From DATKJS01 sp050015275 (GTDB lineage: Bacteria; Acidobacteriota; Aminicenantia; Aminicenantales; Saccharicenantaceae), in the NCBI GenBank assembly GCA_050015275.1, contig JBEKBS010000018.1, positions 1-57,532 on the forward strand: DNA of 57,532 nucleotides, written 5' to 3'. Below the pieces are notes generated by a model. It did not search any database. It saw only the letters and a list, made by a program, of their open reading frames with translations, and was not told the origin of the DNA. Below, piece by piece: positions 34,691 through 43,468 of this stretch (positions are counted from its first letter, which is position 1; each line of letters opens with the position of its first letter). Both the position numbers and the translations under genes were made by a program.

Positions 34691-35659
34691 ATGAAACGGT
34701 CTCCGATTCCTGTTTTCTTGATCATCACGGCCCTGGCCGGCTGCTCTCCGATTATCCACCTGGATTTCCTGGGCCAGGAGAAACTCGCCGAAGTGACCCT
34801 CATCCAAAGCCCCGCCAGGGCCAAGGTCCTGATGATCGACGTCGAGGGGGTCATCTCCTCGGTCATCAACACGAGCCTTTTCTCCAGAGAAAAGAACGCC
34901 GTCTCCCGGGTTTATGAGCGGCTGGAACTGGCGGCCCAGGACCCCCAGGTGAAGGCGGTCATCCTGAGGCTCGACACACCCGGCGGCGAGGTCACCGCGA
35001 GCGACATGATCTACCACGAGGTCCTGAAGTTCAAAGAGAGAACCAAGAAGCCCGTCGTCGGCCTGATGATGGGGGTCGCGGCTTCGGGCGGCTTCTACAT
35101 CGCCTCGGCCTGCGATTACATCATGGCCCACCCCACAACCCTGACCGGGAGCATCGGGGTCATCTCCATCTTCCCCAATTTCGGGGACCTGATGGCCAAG
35201 GTCGGAGTCAAGGTCAATGTCATCAAGTCCGGCGAAGCCAAGGACTCGGGGGGTCCCTTCAGGGACATGACCGTGGAAGAAAAAAAGCTCTTCCAGGCGA
35301 TCATCGACGAGTATTATCAGGATTTTCTGAGCGCCGTCGCGGGGAACCGGAAGGACAGGATCGCGGCGGACGAGCTCAGGCGGATCGCCGACGGCCGCGT
35401 CTACACGGCCCCTCAGGCGCTCAAGCTCAAGCTCATCGACGAGATCGGCTACTTCGACGACGCCTACAAGAAGGCCCTGGCGATGGCCGGCCTCAGGTCC
35501 GCCCGGCTCGTCGTCTACACATATTATCCCCAGAGCAAGACCAATATTTACGCCGCGCAGCTCGGCGACTTCTCCCCGCTCGATAAGAAAGTGCTGGAAT
35601 CCTATCTCGCCGTTCTCAAGACGGGATTCTATTACCTCTGGCTGCCGCAAACCCAGTGA
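34691..35659 (+). CDS. sppA: Signal peptide peptidase SppA (S49), lipoprotein form
   Basis: 322 residues, the short SppA type found in Bacillus rather than the duplicated E. coli form. A lipoprotein signal ends at Cys18 (ALAGC), so the enzyme should be lipid-anchored instead of held by a helix. The Ser-Lys pair is Ser132 in GVAASGGFYIA and Lys184 in SGEAKD; the 52-residue gap equals that of B. subtilis SppA. LDTPGGEV and GSIGVI are further S49 marks. It cleaves signal-peptide remnants after secretion. GAGGAGG precedes the ATG. Confidence 0.9.
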   Translation: MKRSPIPVFLIITALAGCSPIIHLDFLGQEKLAEVTLIQSPARAKVLMIDVEGVISSVINTSLFSREKNAVSRVYERLELAAQDPQVKAVILRLDTPGGEVTASDMIYHEVLKFKERTKKPVVGLMMGVAASGGFYIASACDYIMAHPTTLTGSIGVISIFPNFGDLMAKVGVKVNVIKSGEAKDSGGPFRDMTVEEKKLFQAIIDEYYQDFLSAVAGNRKDRIAADELRRIADGRVYTAPQALKLKLIDEIGYFDDAYKKALAMAGLRSARLVVYTYYPQSKTNIYAAQLGDFSPLDKKVLESYLAVLKTGFYYLWLPQTQ

Positions 35660-35701
35660 GGAAGCGCCGGGAACGCCGGGGCGAGGGGCCCTCGGGCCCG
35701 G

Positions 35702-36349
35702 TCAGAGGACTTTGAACTTGGCCGGAAACTTGATCCAGATTGACAGGACGTTGAGGACCGCCAGGACGACGAGGAGAATCCCGAGCACGAGAAAAATCAC
35801 CCGGAAGACGCGGGCCTCGACCCTCTCCGGCGTCCTGAGGATGAGCCGCAGCAGGATGAAATACCAGAAGGCGCTCCCCGCTCCGCAGGCCAGAGCGAAA
35901 AGGACGACCGATGGCTGCCCGCGTTCGACCCAGTCGTGGGCCACGACCAGGCCCGCGGCGGTCAGCCAGAAGGCCGGCAGCGTCGGGCTCGAAACATAGA
36001 GGAGGATGGTTTTCCAGACCGGGTGAAGTTCCTTCTTTTCCTTGCAGGAAAACACGACCACCGGGTCGAACGTCCTGGCTTGGCGGAAGATCCCGACGCC
36101 CACGAAAACGAGCACGGCCGTCCCGGCGAATTTCATGACGCCGGAGTATTTCAGGATAAAGGCGTTGACAAAGCCCGCGGCCTGGACCGCGATCAGGCTG
36201 TAGAGGATCTCCATGGCCGACGAGGCCAGCGCCCCCGAATAGCCGCGGCGGAAGCCGTAACGGCAGTGCTGTGTTACGGCCAGGATGCCGATGGGCCCGA
36301 CCGGCACGGCCGCCGCGATGCCGAGGAAGAATCCCGCCAGGATCGCCAT
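35702..36349 (-). CDS. LysE/RhtB family translocator
   Basis: 215 residues with six hydrophobic helices. The N-terminus FFLGIAAAVPVGPIGILAV carries the LysE signature VPVGPIG(V/I), and the second helix follows GYSGALASSAMEILYSL. The charged central loop and the C-terminal pair of helices match the family. LysE-type exporters move amino acids such as lysine, threonine or homoserine lactone derivatives out of the cell; the substrate is not readable. It is the third gene of the TrmJ-OsmC-LysE row, 10 bases after the OsmC stop. Confidence 0.85.
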   Translation of the reverse strand: MAILAGFFLGIAAAVPVGPIGILAVTQHCRYGFRRGYSGALASSAMEILYSLIAVQAAGFVNAFILKYSGVMKFAGTAVLVFVGVGIFRQARTFDPVVVFSCKEKKELHPVWKTILLYVSSPTLPAFWLTAAGLVVAHDWVERGQPSVVLFALACGAGSAFWYFILLRLILRTPERVEARVFRVIFLVLGILLVVLAVLNVLSIWIKFPAKFKVL

Positions 36350-36359
36350 GCCGCCCGCC

Positions 36360-36782
36360 TCACTCTCCGAGCCGGGTGAGGATCTCGAACCGGGGGGGCT
36401 TGAGAATATGGGCCTTGACCGCGCAATGATCGATGGCCTTGACGATGGCGTCCCGGTACTTGGGCGGAAAGCCGGGCGGAAGGTCGACGTGGACCGTGAC
36501 CTTCTCGATCATCTTGGAGACGGCCCCCCTCTCGGTGCTCATGCTCACCGCCAGCTTATCGGCCGGGATCTTGCGCGCCTGGCAGAACTCGAGGGCGTAG
36601 AACCCGGCACAGGTGGCCAGGGAGATAAGGAAATAGTCAAACGGCGAGGGAGAGTTCCCGCCCCCGCCCTGGTGGACGGGTTGGTCTGTCTTGACCAGAA
36701 AGCCCTTGTACTCGGCGTTGACCTCCAGGCCGTCGCCGAAGACGATCTTGATCTCACTCGACCCCAAGATGGCTCCTTTCAT
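36360..36782 (-). CDS. OsmC/Ohr family protein
   Basis: 140 residues. The two cysteines of the redox pair are Cys58 (LATCAGFYALEF) and Cys119 (IDHCAVKAHIL), in the YhfA-like pattern of OsmC proteins, which reduce organic hydroperoxides or act on thiols. The ATG at 36782 overlaps the TrmJ gene by 29 bases and has a poor ribosome site. A TTG at 36767 preceded by AAAGGAG is an attractive alternative start giving 135 residues. Middle gene of a three-gene row on the minus strand. Confidence 0.85.
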   Translation of the reverse strand: MKGAILGSSEIKIVFGDGLEVNAEYKGFLVKTDQPVHQGGGGNSPSPFDYFLISLATCAGFYALEFCQARKIPADKLAVSMSTERGAVSKMIEKVTVHVDLPPGFPPKYRDAIVKAIDHCAVKAHILKPPRFEILTRLGE

Positions 36783-37542
36783 TGCCTTTTTTGCCCGGCC
36801 CGGCCAGGAGGGCCTTCCGGAACATGGCCAGGATGACGTCCCTGTCCTTGCCCGTCAGGACCATCCGCCGGAAGATATCCCGGACCCTTTCCGTGATGAA
36901 CCCCCGGTTGGTGTCGCGCATGAAGCCCAGGCCGTCCAGCATCTCGCCGAAGCGCCGGCCGGCCTCCTCCTGCTCGGCCCGCGTCAGGGGCAGGTCCCGT
37001 CGGACGACAGGAGGCGGCTCCCGGCGGCCGGAGATCTCGAAGAGAGTCAGGGTCACGGCGACTCCCAGGTTGTAGGACGGCTGCCTGGCCGCCTGGGGGA
37101 TGCGGAAACGGATGTTGGAAAGGCCGATCTCGGCCGCGGTCAGACCTGTCCTCTCGTTCCCGAAGACAAGACCGATCTTGGTTTCGGGGGGATACTCGAA
37201 CATCCTCCGGACGGCGTCCCGCATCGTGACCAAGGGAAAATCCCGCCGGATCCGGGCCGTCGAACCGAAAACAAGGTGCAGCCCGTCCACGGCTTCGGAC
37301 AGGGTCCGGAAGAAGCGGGCGCCGTCGAGGACGGCCTCGGCGTGGACGGCCGTCCGGAAGGCAGGGGCTTCGAGCTTTTCGAGGCCGACGAGCCGAAGGT
37401 CCATGAATCCGGTGTTGGCCATTCCCCGGGCGGCGAGGCCGATGTTCTCGGGGCTGTCCGGACGGACCAGCACGACCGCGAAGCGGCCGGGGCCGCCCGG
37501 GAAATTCCCGACCGTGCCGGCTGAGACCGCCTGTTTTTTCAT
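36754..37542 (-). CDS. trmJ: TrmJ-like tRNA 2'-O-methyltransferase (SPOUT)
   Basis: 262 residues. Motif 1 is RPDSPENIGLAARGMANTGF, motif 2 GLVFGNERTGLT and motif 3 QPSYNLGVAVTLTLFE, the three parts of the SPOUT/TrmH knot; the C-terminal helical extension (about 170-262) is like that of TrmJ, which methylates the ribose at position 32 of tRNAs. It heads the row with OsmC and LysE. A perfect TATAAT ends only 8 bases before the ATG and no ribosome site is visible, so the mRNA is probably leaderless. Exact target base is inferred. Confidence 0.85.
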   Translation of the reverse strand: MKKQAVSAGTVGNFPGGPGRFAVVLVRPDSPENIGLAARGMANTGFMDLRLVGLEKLEAPAFRTAVHAEAVLDGARFFRTLSEAVDGLHLVFGSTARIRRDFPLVTMRDAVRRMFEYPPETKIGLVFGNERTGLTAAEIGLSNIRFRIPQAARQPSYNLGVAVTLTLFEISGRREPPPVVRRDLPLTRAEQEEAGRRFGEMLDGLGFMRDTNRGFITERVRDIFRRMVLTGKDRDVILAMFRKALLAGPGKKGNERSHLGVE

Positions 37543-37550
37543 GTTGTTAA

Positions 37551-37556
37551 ATTATA
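37551..37556 (-). promoter_or_regulatory. -10 box of trmJ, suggesting a leaderless mRNA
   Basis: Minus strand TATAAT (37556-37551), 8 bases upstream of the ATG at 37542. The -35 region is poor. Confidence 0.5.
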
Positions 37557-37654
37557 ACCGAGAGGTCAGGAAAAGGCCAGACGCCCCCGCCTCCGGTCGA
37601 TCGGCAATTCGGGTCCGGCCCGGCCTCGATCCTTTCGTATCGGCCGGAAAGGTG

Positions 37655-37663
37655 TGATATACT
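37655..37663 (+). promoter_or_regulatory. Extended -10 box of the DUF2284 gene
   Basis: TGA then TATACT (37658-37663), only 7 bases before the ATG at 37671, again suggesting transcription that begins at or near the start codon. Confidence 0.45.
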
Positions 37664-37670
37664 GAGGCTC

Positions 37671-38258
37671 ATGAAAATGACACGTCGGCCTCAACCCCAT
37701 CGCCCGCGCATGCGGAAACCCGACGGCCTGAGCCGCCTCGAAGGTCTTTTCAGGGATCATGGCTTCGCGGACTTCCGTTGGATCGATCCCAAGGAGATCG
37801 TGCTGGGCGAGTGGGTCCGGATGAAATGCTTGTACGGCTGCACGGAGTACGGCCGGACGGCGACCTGTCCTCCGAACGCCCCGGCTGTCGAGGCTTGCGA
37901 ACGGTTCTTCCGGGAGTACGGCCGGGCCGTCGTCTTCCACTTCGAAAAAAAGGTCGACCGGCCCGAAGACCGGCATGCCTGGAGCCGGAAGATCAATCTC
38001 GACCTCCTCAAGCTCGAACGGGAAGTGTTCATGGCCGGATTCGTCAAGGCCTTTCTCCTCTACATGGACAGCTGCAATATTTGCCTCGAGTGCTCGGGAG
38101 ACCGGGCCGGCTGCAAGGCCCCCAAGCAGGCCCGGCCGACGCCGGACGCCCTGGGGGTCGACGTCTATACGACCGTCCGGAAGCTGGGCTATCCGATCGA
38201 GGTCCTCTCCGATTACAAGCAGACGATGAACCGGTACGCCTTCCTCCTCATTGAATGA
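37671..38258 (+). CDS. DUF2284 Cys-rich metal-binding protein
   Basis: 195 residues. Two Cys clusters are clear: Cys53, Cys57 and Cys66 in KCLYGCTEYGRTATCPP, and a second group in DSCNICLECSGDRAGCK followed by ARP. This is the DUF2284 pattern, predicted to hold an Fe-S cluster or other metal; such proteins are common in anaerobes and often near corrinoid or radical enzymes, which are not present here. A basic N-terminal tail (MKMTRRPQPHRPR) may be an overcalled start, but no later ATG has a ribosome site. Immediately after the stop lies a remnant of another gene in the same reading frame. Confidence 0.82.
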   Translation: MKMTRRPQPHRPRMRKPDGLSRLEGLFRDHGFADFRWIDPKEIVLGEWVRMKCLYGCTEYGRTATCPPNAPAVEACERFFREYGRAVVFHFEKKVDRPEDRHAWSRKINLDLLKLEREVFMAGFVKAFLLYMDSCNICLECSGDRAGCKAPKQARPTPDALGVDVYTTVRKLGYPIEVLSDYKQTMNRYAFLLIE

Positions 38259-38417
38259 TCCCCGGCGGCGGAGGCCATCGCCGGCTTCGGCCCGGCCGGG
38301 GATATCGTCCCCAACCCGCTGGACAAGGGCCTCCACAAAACGGTGGCCCGGGCCGTGGCCAGGGTCGCGATCGAACAGGGCCTTAACCGGGACGACCTGA
38401 CCGGGTTTTTCGATTGA
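38259..38417 (+). pseudogene. Remnant: C-terminal end of a malic-enzyme-like gene
   Basis: Directly after the DUF2284 stop, and in the same frame, 52 codons are open up to TGA at 38415. They include AAEAIAGFGP, then IVPNPLDKGLHKTVARAVARV and AIEQGL (given in parts). This resembles the last helices of NAD-dependent malic enzymes, where an I-P-x-x-x-D block is followed by a VA-x-AVA-x-AA helix. No start codon or ribosome site precedes it and the catalytic domains are absent. Codon use is gene-like. The next gene's -35 (TTGACA) overlaps its stop codon. Identification rests on a short match and is tentative. Confidence 0.45.
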
Positions 38418-38442
38418 CAACCAGAGCGGGTTCGGCTATATA
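38414..38442 (+). promoter_or_regulatory. Promoter of the CBS-domain gene
   Basis: TTGACA at 38414-38419 and TATATA at 38437-38442 with a 17-base spacer. GGAGGG lies before the ATG at 38490. Confidence 0.65.
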
Positions 38443-38489
38443 AAGAATGCCTTGAAAAGGGACGGGAAAAACCCGATTGGAGGGCCATC

Positions 38490-38927
38490 ATGATCACCGT
38501 GAAAGACATCCTCTCGGAGAAGGGGTCCGAGGTCTGGACGATATCGCCGGACGCCAAAGTCTTCGACGCCCTCAAGCTCATGGCCGAAAAAGGCGTCGGA
38601 GCCCTGATCGTCTTTGAAAAGGACGATGTGGTCGGGATCATGTCCGAGCGTGACTACGCCAGGAAGATCGTCCTTTTGGGGCGACACTCTCAGGACACGA
38701 CGGTCCGCGATATCATGACATCCCCGGTCTATGGGGTGCACAAGGACACGACGGCCGACGAATGCATGGCCCTGATGACCGACAAGCACATCCGCCACTT
38801 GCCGGTCTGCGAGGACGAGAAGCTGGCCGGGGTCATCTCCATCGGCGACGTCGTCAAGGCCATCATGGGCCACCAGAGGGTGACGATCGAGAACCTCGAA
38901 AACTACATCATGGGAAAGTATCAGTAA
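38490..38927 (+). CDS. Tandem CBS-domain protein
   Basis: 145 residues made of two CBS domains (about 7-60 and 72-135). The first has TISPDAKVFDALKLMAEKGVGALIVF and ends GIMSERDYARKI (listed in parts); the second has TTADECMALMTDKHIRHLPV and ends GVISIGDVVKAIM. Pairs like this bind adenosine nucleotides such as AMP, ATP or SAM and sense energy state. No enzyme domain is attached and no partner gene is adjacent, so its target is unknown. It has one of the best promoters in the window. Confidence 0.88.
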   Translation: MITVKDILSEKGSEVWTISPDAKVFDALKLMAEKGVGALIVFEKDDVVGIMSERDYARKIVLLGRHSQDTTVRDIMTSPVYGVHKDTTADECMALMTDKHIRHLPVCEDEKLAGVISIGDVVKAIMGHQRVTIENLENYIMGKYQ

Positions 38928-39119
38928 GGTCGGAGAGGTCCCCCGCATTTTCCAGGCTGGCAATCCCTTCTTCCTTCTTCTTCAGGGCCTCGGGGACGGC
39001 CTCGTCGCGCTCAATGTTTTCTCTGGGACATCCCCCCTGCGTTCGCCTATTCTCATAGCAACGATTCGGGAAGGCTAAACCGTTTTCTCGCGTTCCTGCT
39101 ATTCCTCTCGGCGCCTTTT

Positions 39120-40034
39120 TTAGAACTTTAGGAGGTCCATTTCACGAAGCCCGAGGAAGGCTGCGCCGATGACCCCGGCTGAATCGCCCAGGATCGCTTG
39201 AAGGATGGGGATCCGCCGGCCCGGGATGCCGAACAGGGATTTGTCCATGAAGGCCGGGACGCGGTCATACCAAAGGGGCATATTCGAGACGCCGCCGCCG
39301 AGGATGATCGCTTCGAGATCCAGGATGTTGACGCAGTTGGCGAAGAGCTCGCCCATGACCCGGCAGGACTCCTCGACGAGCTCCCGGGCGCGCGGCTCCC
39401 CCCTTTCAAAACGCGCGCAGATCTCCTGGGGGGCCAGGGTTTCTCCACTGAGCTCCGTGTAGCGCCGGGTCAGGCTGGGGCCCGAGAGGTAGGCTTCGCC
39501 GCAACCTCTTCGGCCGCATTCGCAAAGACGCCCGTTGATGTCGATGGACATGTGGCCGATCTCGCCCGCGTTCCCCTTCGGTCCGCGATGGAGCCTGTTC
39601 CCGAGGATCAGGCCCGAGCCCATGCCCGTGCCGAGGATGACGGCCATGACGGTCGAATAACGGCCGTGGCATTGAGCGAAGAACTCCGCCAGGGCCAGGC
39701 AGTTGGCGTCGTTTTCGACGACGAGGGGCACCGTGAGCTTCGACCGGAGGAGGCTGAGCAGGCCCGGCTTTTCATAAAGCGGAGTGTGGGGAGCCCCGTA
39801 CATGATGTCGTCGCCCGGGTGGTAGGTGCCCGGCGTGCCGATGCCGGCGGCTTCATAACGGGCGCGGCCGGCCGTCTCCGCGACAAGCTCGAGGATGTTG
39901 GTGACGACTTTTTCCCGGCCGAGCCCAGGTTCGGACGGCCGACGATTGCGGGCCAGGACCCTCCGGCTTTCATCTACGAGGCACGCCTCGACTTTCGTCC
40001 CGCCGAGGTCGATACCTATGGCATTCCGGCTCAA
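39120..40034 (-). CDS. ROK family sugar kinase (glucokinase/NagK-like)
   Basis: 304 residues from a TTG start that has GGAGG at a good distance. Phosphate loop DLGGTKVE, sugar-site GIGTPGTYHPGD and VENDANCLALAEF with the catalytic Asp, and the ROK zinc motif: GEIGHMSIDINGRLCECGRRGCGEAYLSG, read as GHMSIDING plus CECGRRGCGE. All four zinc ligands are present. It phosphorylates glucose, N-acetylglucosamine, N-acetylmannosamine or allose; the exact sugar is not readable. It could use sugars freed by the exported hydrolases in this window. Confidence 0.88.
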   Translation of the reverse strand: MSRNAIGIDLGGTKVEACLVDESRRVLARNRRPSEPGLGREKVVTNILELVAETAGRARYEAAGIGTPGTYHPGDDIMYGAPHTPLYEKPGLLSLLRSKLTVPLVVENDANCLALAEFFAQCHGRYSTVMAVILGTGMGSGLILGNRLHRGPKGNAGEIGHMSIDINGRLCECGRRGCGEAYLSGPSLTRRYTELSGETLAPQEICARFERGEPRARELVEESCRVMGELFANCVNILDLEAIILGGGVSNMPLWYDRVPAFMDKSLFGIPGRRIPILQAILGDSAGVIGAAFLGLREMDLLKF

Positions 40035-40343
40035 GCGATGGCCTCCGGCGATATTCTAAGCGAAACGGCTCCTCCGAGGCAACCGTCGCCTCACAAAAGA
40101 GCCCGCCTTCCTGCCGCGAGAGGCGGCTCGACCGTCTGCCCAGCGAGGGGATTTCGTCCGGGATGGATCGGACGGAAAGACCGCATTGCTTTTTTTCGCG
40201 GACTCAAATAAAGTGATCGTGATGGGCGTGGCGCTCGTCGCCATGATGGTGCGGTCCGGGGGGAGGTCGAATCCAAGGCGTGCGGGTTCTGGACCGGGCG
40301 GCGTCATGGGCCGGATCCGGCCAGAGCCGCGGGGAGTCGGGAC
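40035..40343. other. 309-base gap between divergent ROK and ICMT-like genes
   Basis: No gene is supported here. Visible items are a 6-base stem (40155-40160 with 40169-40174), a run of eight T at 40189-40196, and a 14-base palindrome GGCCGGATCCGGCC at 40309-40322. It should contain both promoters, but I see no convincing pair of boxes. Confidence 0.5.
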
Positions 40344-41030
40344 TTGGATAAAGAAAAAATGAAAGCCCAGCTCTGGTTCCGCAGCATCCTCGGTGTGACC
40401 GTCCTTATCGTCCTGCTCCTTCTCGCGGGCGGCCGGATCGACTACTGGCAGGCCTGGATCTACATCGCGATCAACGTCATCTTCATCGGCCTGACCAACT
40501 GGTTCCTCCGGGACAATCCGTCCCTCCAACGGGAGCGCATGTCCCCCGGCCGCGGCGTCAAGTCGTGGGACAGAGTCTACTCGGCCGTCTCGACGCCTCT
40601 GTTCTTCCTTTCCCTTGTCCTGGCCGGCTTGGACGCCGGGCGGAACCGCTGGACGCCGCGCCTGCCTCTGCTGCTCTATCTCGGCGTCACCGTGGCTTAT
40701 TGTCTGGGCCAGTCGCTCATGCTCTGGGCCAAGCGGGTCAACAGCTTTTTCTCGAGCGTCGTCCGGATCCAGTCGGACCGCGGACAGATCGTCTGCTGCG
40801 AAGGACCCTATCGTTTTTGCCGGCACCCGGGATATCTCGGGGGTTTGGCCTTCGGGCTGAGCGCACCGCTCGTCCTGGGGTCATGGGTGGCCCTCATCCC
40901 TTCCGGATTGGCCGCCCTGCTTCTGGTCGTCCGGACCGCCCTCGAGGACAAGACCCTGATCGACGAACTCGTAGGCTACAAGGAATACGCCAACGCGGTC
41001 AAGTACCGGCTTCTGCCGCACGTCTGGTAA
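40344..41030 (+). CDS. Isoprenylcysteine carboxyl methyltransferase (ICMT/PEMT) family membrane protein
   Basis: 228 residues from a TTG start preceded by GGGGAG; an ATG five codons later has no ribosome site. About five hydrophobic helices. The C-terminal SAM-binding motif of this family is intact: GPYRFCRHPGYLGG, then the Glu-containing helix RTALEDKTLIDELVGYKEY and a closing VKYRLLPHVW. Members methylate small lipids, thiols or amines at the membrane; in bacteria the natural substrates are mostly unknown. It stands alone, 77 bases before the GH42-like gene. Confidence 0.85.
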   Translation: MDKEKMKAQLWFRSILGVTVLIVLLLLAGGRIDYWQAWIYIAINVIFIGLTNWFLRDNPSLQRERMSPGRGVKSWDRVYSAVSTPLFFLSLVLAGLDAGRNRWTPRLPLLLYLGVTVAYCLGQSLMLWAKRVNSFFSSVVRIQSDRGQIVCCEGPYRFCRHPGYLGGLAFGLSAPLVLGSWVALIPSGLAALLLVVRTALEDKTLIDELVGYKEYANAVKYRLLPHVW

Positions 41031-41107
41031 GCCGGCCCGAGAGAGAAAAATCCGTCTTCCCGCCCGGGTCTTGCGGGGGACACGCAGACTATCGGAGGAG
41101 GAATCGT

Positions 41108-43405
41108 ATGAAACGCCGGGATATCCTGAAAATCGCTCCTCTCACCGTGCTCGGATTGGCCGGTCGCGAAACCGGGCCGGCCCCCGCTGTTCCCTTGTTC
41201 AGCCCCGGTCCGGGCGCGGGTGTCGGCCGCGCGGAGGTCAAGCCTTTCAACGGAAGCCCGGCTCTCTTTCTCGACGGGAAGCCGGTCTTCCCGGCCATCA
41301 ACTGGGTTTCGGGCCCTCGGCCGGACGCGTGGGATTTCGAGGAGCAGGCCCGCCGGAGCGCGGAAACCGGCATCCACATCTATGCCTTTGACGTCGGCAA
41401 GGGGACGGAGTGGGTCGGGCCGGGGCCGGGCCGGGGAGACGATTTCGATTTCTCGACGGTCGAGGCCCGGTTCGGCCGCATCCTCAAGGCCGACCCCGGC
41501 GCCCTGTTCCATCTTCGCGTCTACCTTGAGACCGGGCATGACGACTGGTGGGAAAAAGCCCACCCCGGCGAGTGCGAGGTCCTGTCCGACGGCCGGCGGA
41601 ACGGGATGTCCTTCGCCTCGAAAATCTGGCGGGAACAAGCCAAAGATTTTCTCCGCGCCTATATCGGGCATTTCCGGAAAACCGGGCTCTACGACCGCGT
41701 GATCGCTTATCAGGTCGGGGCCGGCCACACGGGCGAGTGGGTCAAGGGCGAGTCTTCCATGTCCGCCCCCTGCGGAGACTTCAGCCGCCCCATGCGGCTC
41801 TACTTCCAGGACTGGCTCCGGGAGCGTTATGGGAGCGACGTCTCCACCCTCCGCGCGGCCTGGCATGCCCCGACCGTGTCGTTTGATTCCGCGGCGGTCC
41901 CCGGGGCCGAACGCCAGCTCGAAGCGCGCCTCTACACGTTCCGCGACCCGGCGTCCGAACAGGACGTCATCGATTATTTCCGGGCGCTCGCCGACCTCTG
42001 CGGCGAGGCCGTCGTCGATCTGTGCCGGACGGTCAAGCAGGAGACGGGCGGGAACCGGCTGGCCGGCGCGTTTTACGGCTACCTCCTCGACCTGGCCTGG
42101 AACGGCGGATTCTTCCGGGAACGGCCGGACTCCGATTATTCGACCTATCAGCGCTCCGGACACCTGGGACTGCGCCGGGTCCTCGCGTCTCCCGACGTCG
42201 ATTTCCTGGTCAGCCCCTACTCTTACGGATTCCGCGGGATGGGCGGAGACTCGCCGAGCATGCTCCCCGCGGAATCGGTCCGCCTCCACGGCAAGCTCCT
42301 CCTCATCGAGGACGACACCCGGACCCACGCCGACCGCGAGGACACCAGCTACGGCCAGGTCAAAACGCTCGCCGCGAGCCGCACAATCCTGCGCCGGAAC
42401 GTCGCCCATTTCCTGACTCACGCGGAAGGCGCCTGGTGGGCCCTCTGGAAGGTGGATCCGGTCAAGGTGCCGGAGTTCACCGCCCTGCTCAAAGAGTTCA
42501 AGGACATCGGAGAGGGCTCCATGGCCCTCGACCGATCTTCGGCCTCCGAAATCGCCGTTCTCATCGACGACGAGAGCTTTTTCTACGAGACGTGCCGCTA
42601 CAACCTGGATATTCCCTTGATCTTCCAGCAGCGGCTTTGGGGGTTACCGAAGATGGGAGCGCCCTTCGACGTTTTCCTCCTCGACGATTTCCTCGCCGGA
42701 AGGCTCCGGCCCTACAAGCTCTACATCTTCCTGAACCCATTCCGGCTCGATGGCAGCCGGCGAAAGGCCATGGCCGGGGAACTCCGGAGGGACGGGAAGG
42801 TGGCTCTATGGATCTACGCGCCGGGATATCTCAAGGATGGGCCTGCGCTCGGCAACATGGAGGAGACGACCGGCATCCGCTTCGGGCTGGGAGAGCAACC
42901 GTGGGGTCCGCTCGTCCACATCACGGATTTCGACCATCCGATCACAAAGGGCCTCGGCCAGGACCTTTTCTGGGGGACGAACGGCAAGGTGGCCCCGCTC
43001 TTTTATGTCGACGACCCGGGGGCCCGCGTCCTCGGCCAGGTCGTCTATTCCCAGGGGAACTGCCGGCCGGGGTTCGCGATCAAGGAATTTTCAGAATGGA
43101 AATCGGTGTACAGCGCCGCTCCGAACCTCCCATCGAATGTCCTGCGCAACATCGGCCGCTGGGCGGGCGTCCATATGTACAGCGACGCGGGCGACGTTCT
43201 GTACGCCAACAAGAGCCTCCTCGGTGTCCACACTCTCGCCGGCGGACGGCGCGTGTTCAAGCTGCCGGGCCGCGCCCCGGCCGTCTACGACGTATTCGCG
43301 AAAAAAATCGTCGCCCGCGGCGCCGCGGAATTCGAAGTCGTCCTGGAGCCCGGATCGACTGCTCTGTATTCCCTCGGCGACGGGACGGCCTTCGGATCCC
43401 GCTGA
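41108..43405 (+). CDS. GH42-like putative beta-galactosidase, probably Tat-exported
   Basis: 765 residues from the ATG after GGAGGAG. The N-terminus KRRDILKIAPLTVLGLAG is a twin-arginine-type signal, as for other folded exported enzymes. Residues 45-420 form a TIM barrel with the GH42-type stretch YFQDWLRERYGSDVSTLRAAW. Likely acid/base Glu210 (GHTGEW) and nucleophile Glu401 (LLLIEDD). Residues 470-690 look like the GH42 trimerisation fold (IAVLIDDESFFYE, PYKLYIFLNPF, GKVALWIYAPGY), and the end is a small beta domain. It is a distant member, so beta-galactoside cleavage is only a probable role. Residue numbers of catalytic Glu are my inference from position. Confidence 0.68.
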   Translation: MKRRDILKIAPLTVLGLAGRETGPAPAVPLFSPGPGAGVGRAEVKPFNGSPALFLDGKPVFPAINWVSGPRPDAWDFEEQARRSAETGIHIYAFDVGKGTEWVGPGPGRGDDFDFSTVEARFGRILKADPGALFHLRVYLETGHDDWWEKAHPGECEVLSDGRRNGMSFASKIWREQAKDFLRAYIGHFRKTGLYDRVIAYQVGAGHTGEWVKGESSMSAPCGDFSRPMRLYFQDWLRERYGSDVSTLRAAWHAPTVSFDSAAVPGAERQLEARLYTFRDPASEQDVIDYFRALADLCGEAVVDLCRTVKQETGGNRLAGAFYGYLLDLAWNGGFFRERPDSDYSTYQRSGHLGLRRVLASPDVDFLVSPYSYGFRGMGGDSPSMLPAESVRLHGKLLLIEDDTRTHADREDTSYGQVKTLAASRTILRRNVAHFLTHAEGAWWALWKVDPVKVPEFTALLKEFKDIGEGSMALDRSSASEIAVLIDDESFFYETCRYNLDIPLIFQQRLWGLPKMGAPFDVFLLDDFLAGRLRPYKLYIFLNPFRLDGSRRKAMAGELRRDGKVALWIYAPGYLKDGPALGNMEETTGIRFGLGEQPWGPLVHITDFDHPITKGLGQDLFWGTNGKVAPLFYVDDPGARVLGQVVYSQGNCRPGFAIKEFSEWKSVYSAAPNLPSNVLRNIGRWAGVHMYSDAGDVLYANKSLLGVHTLAGGRRVFKLPGRAPAVYDVFAKKIVARGAAEFEVVLEPGSTALYSLGDGTAFGSR

Positions 43406-43455
43406 CTTTGGGAATCCCATCGCGCCGCCGAGGTGGCGGAAGGTCCGGAATCGGG

Positions 43456-43461
43456 TACAAT
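43456..43461 (+). promoter_or_regulatory. -10 box of the Maf-methyltransferase gene
   Basis: TACAAT at 43456-43461, 7 bases before the ATG at 43469, without a ribosome site: a likely leaderless mRNA. The -35 is not clear. Confidence 0.4.
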
Positions 43462-43468
43462 AGGGCGC

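Noticed and set aside
38928..39119. Minus-strand open stretch (ENIERDEAVPEALKKKEEG...) between the CBS and ROK genes as a fourth gene remnant
   Set aside because: Amino acid content is low-complexity Lys/Glu, no family was recognisable, and it runs into the 3' end of the CBS gene. Could be chance.
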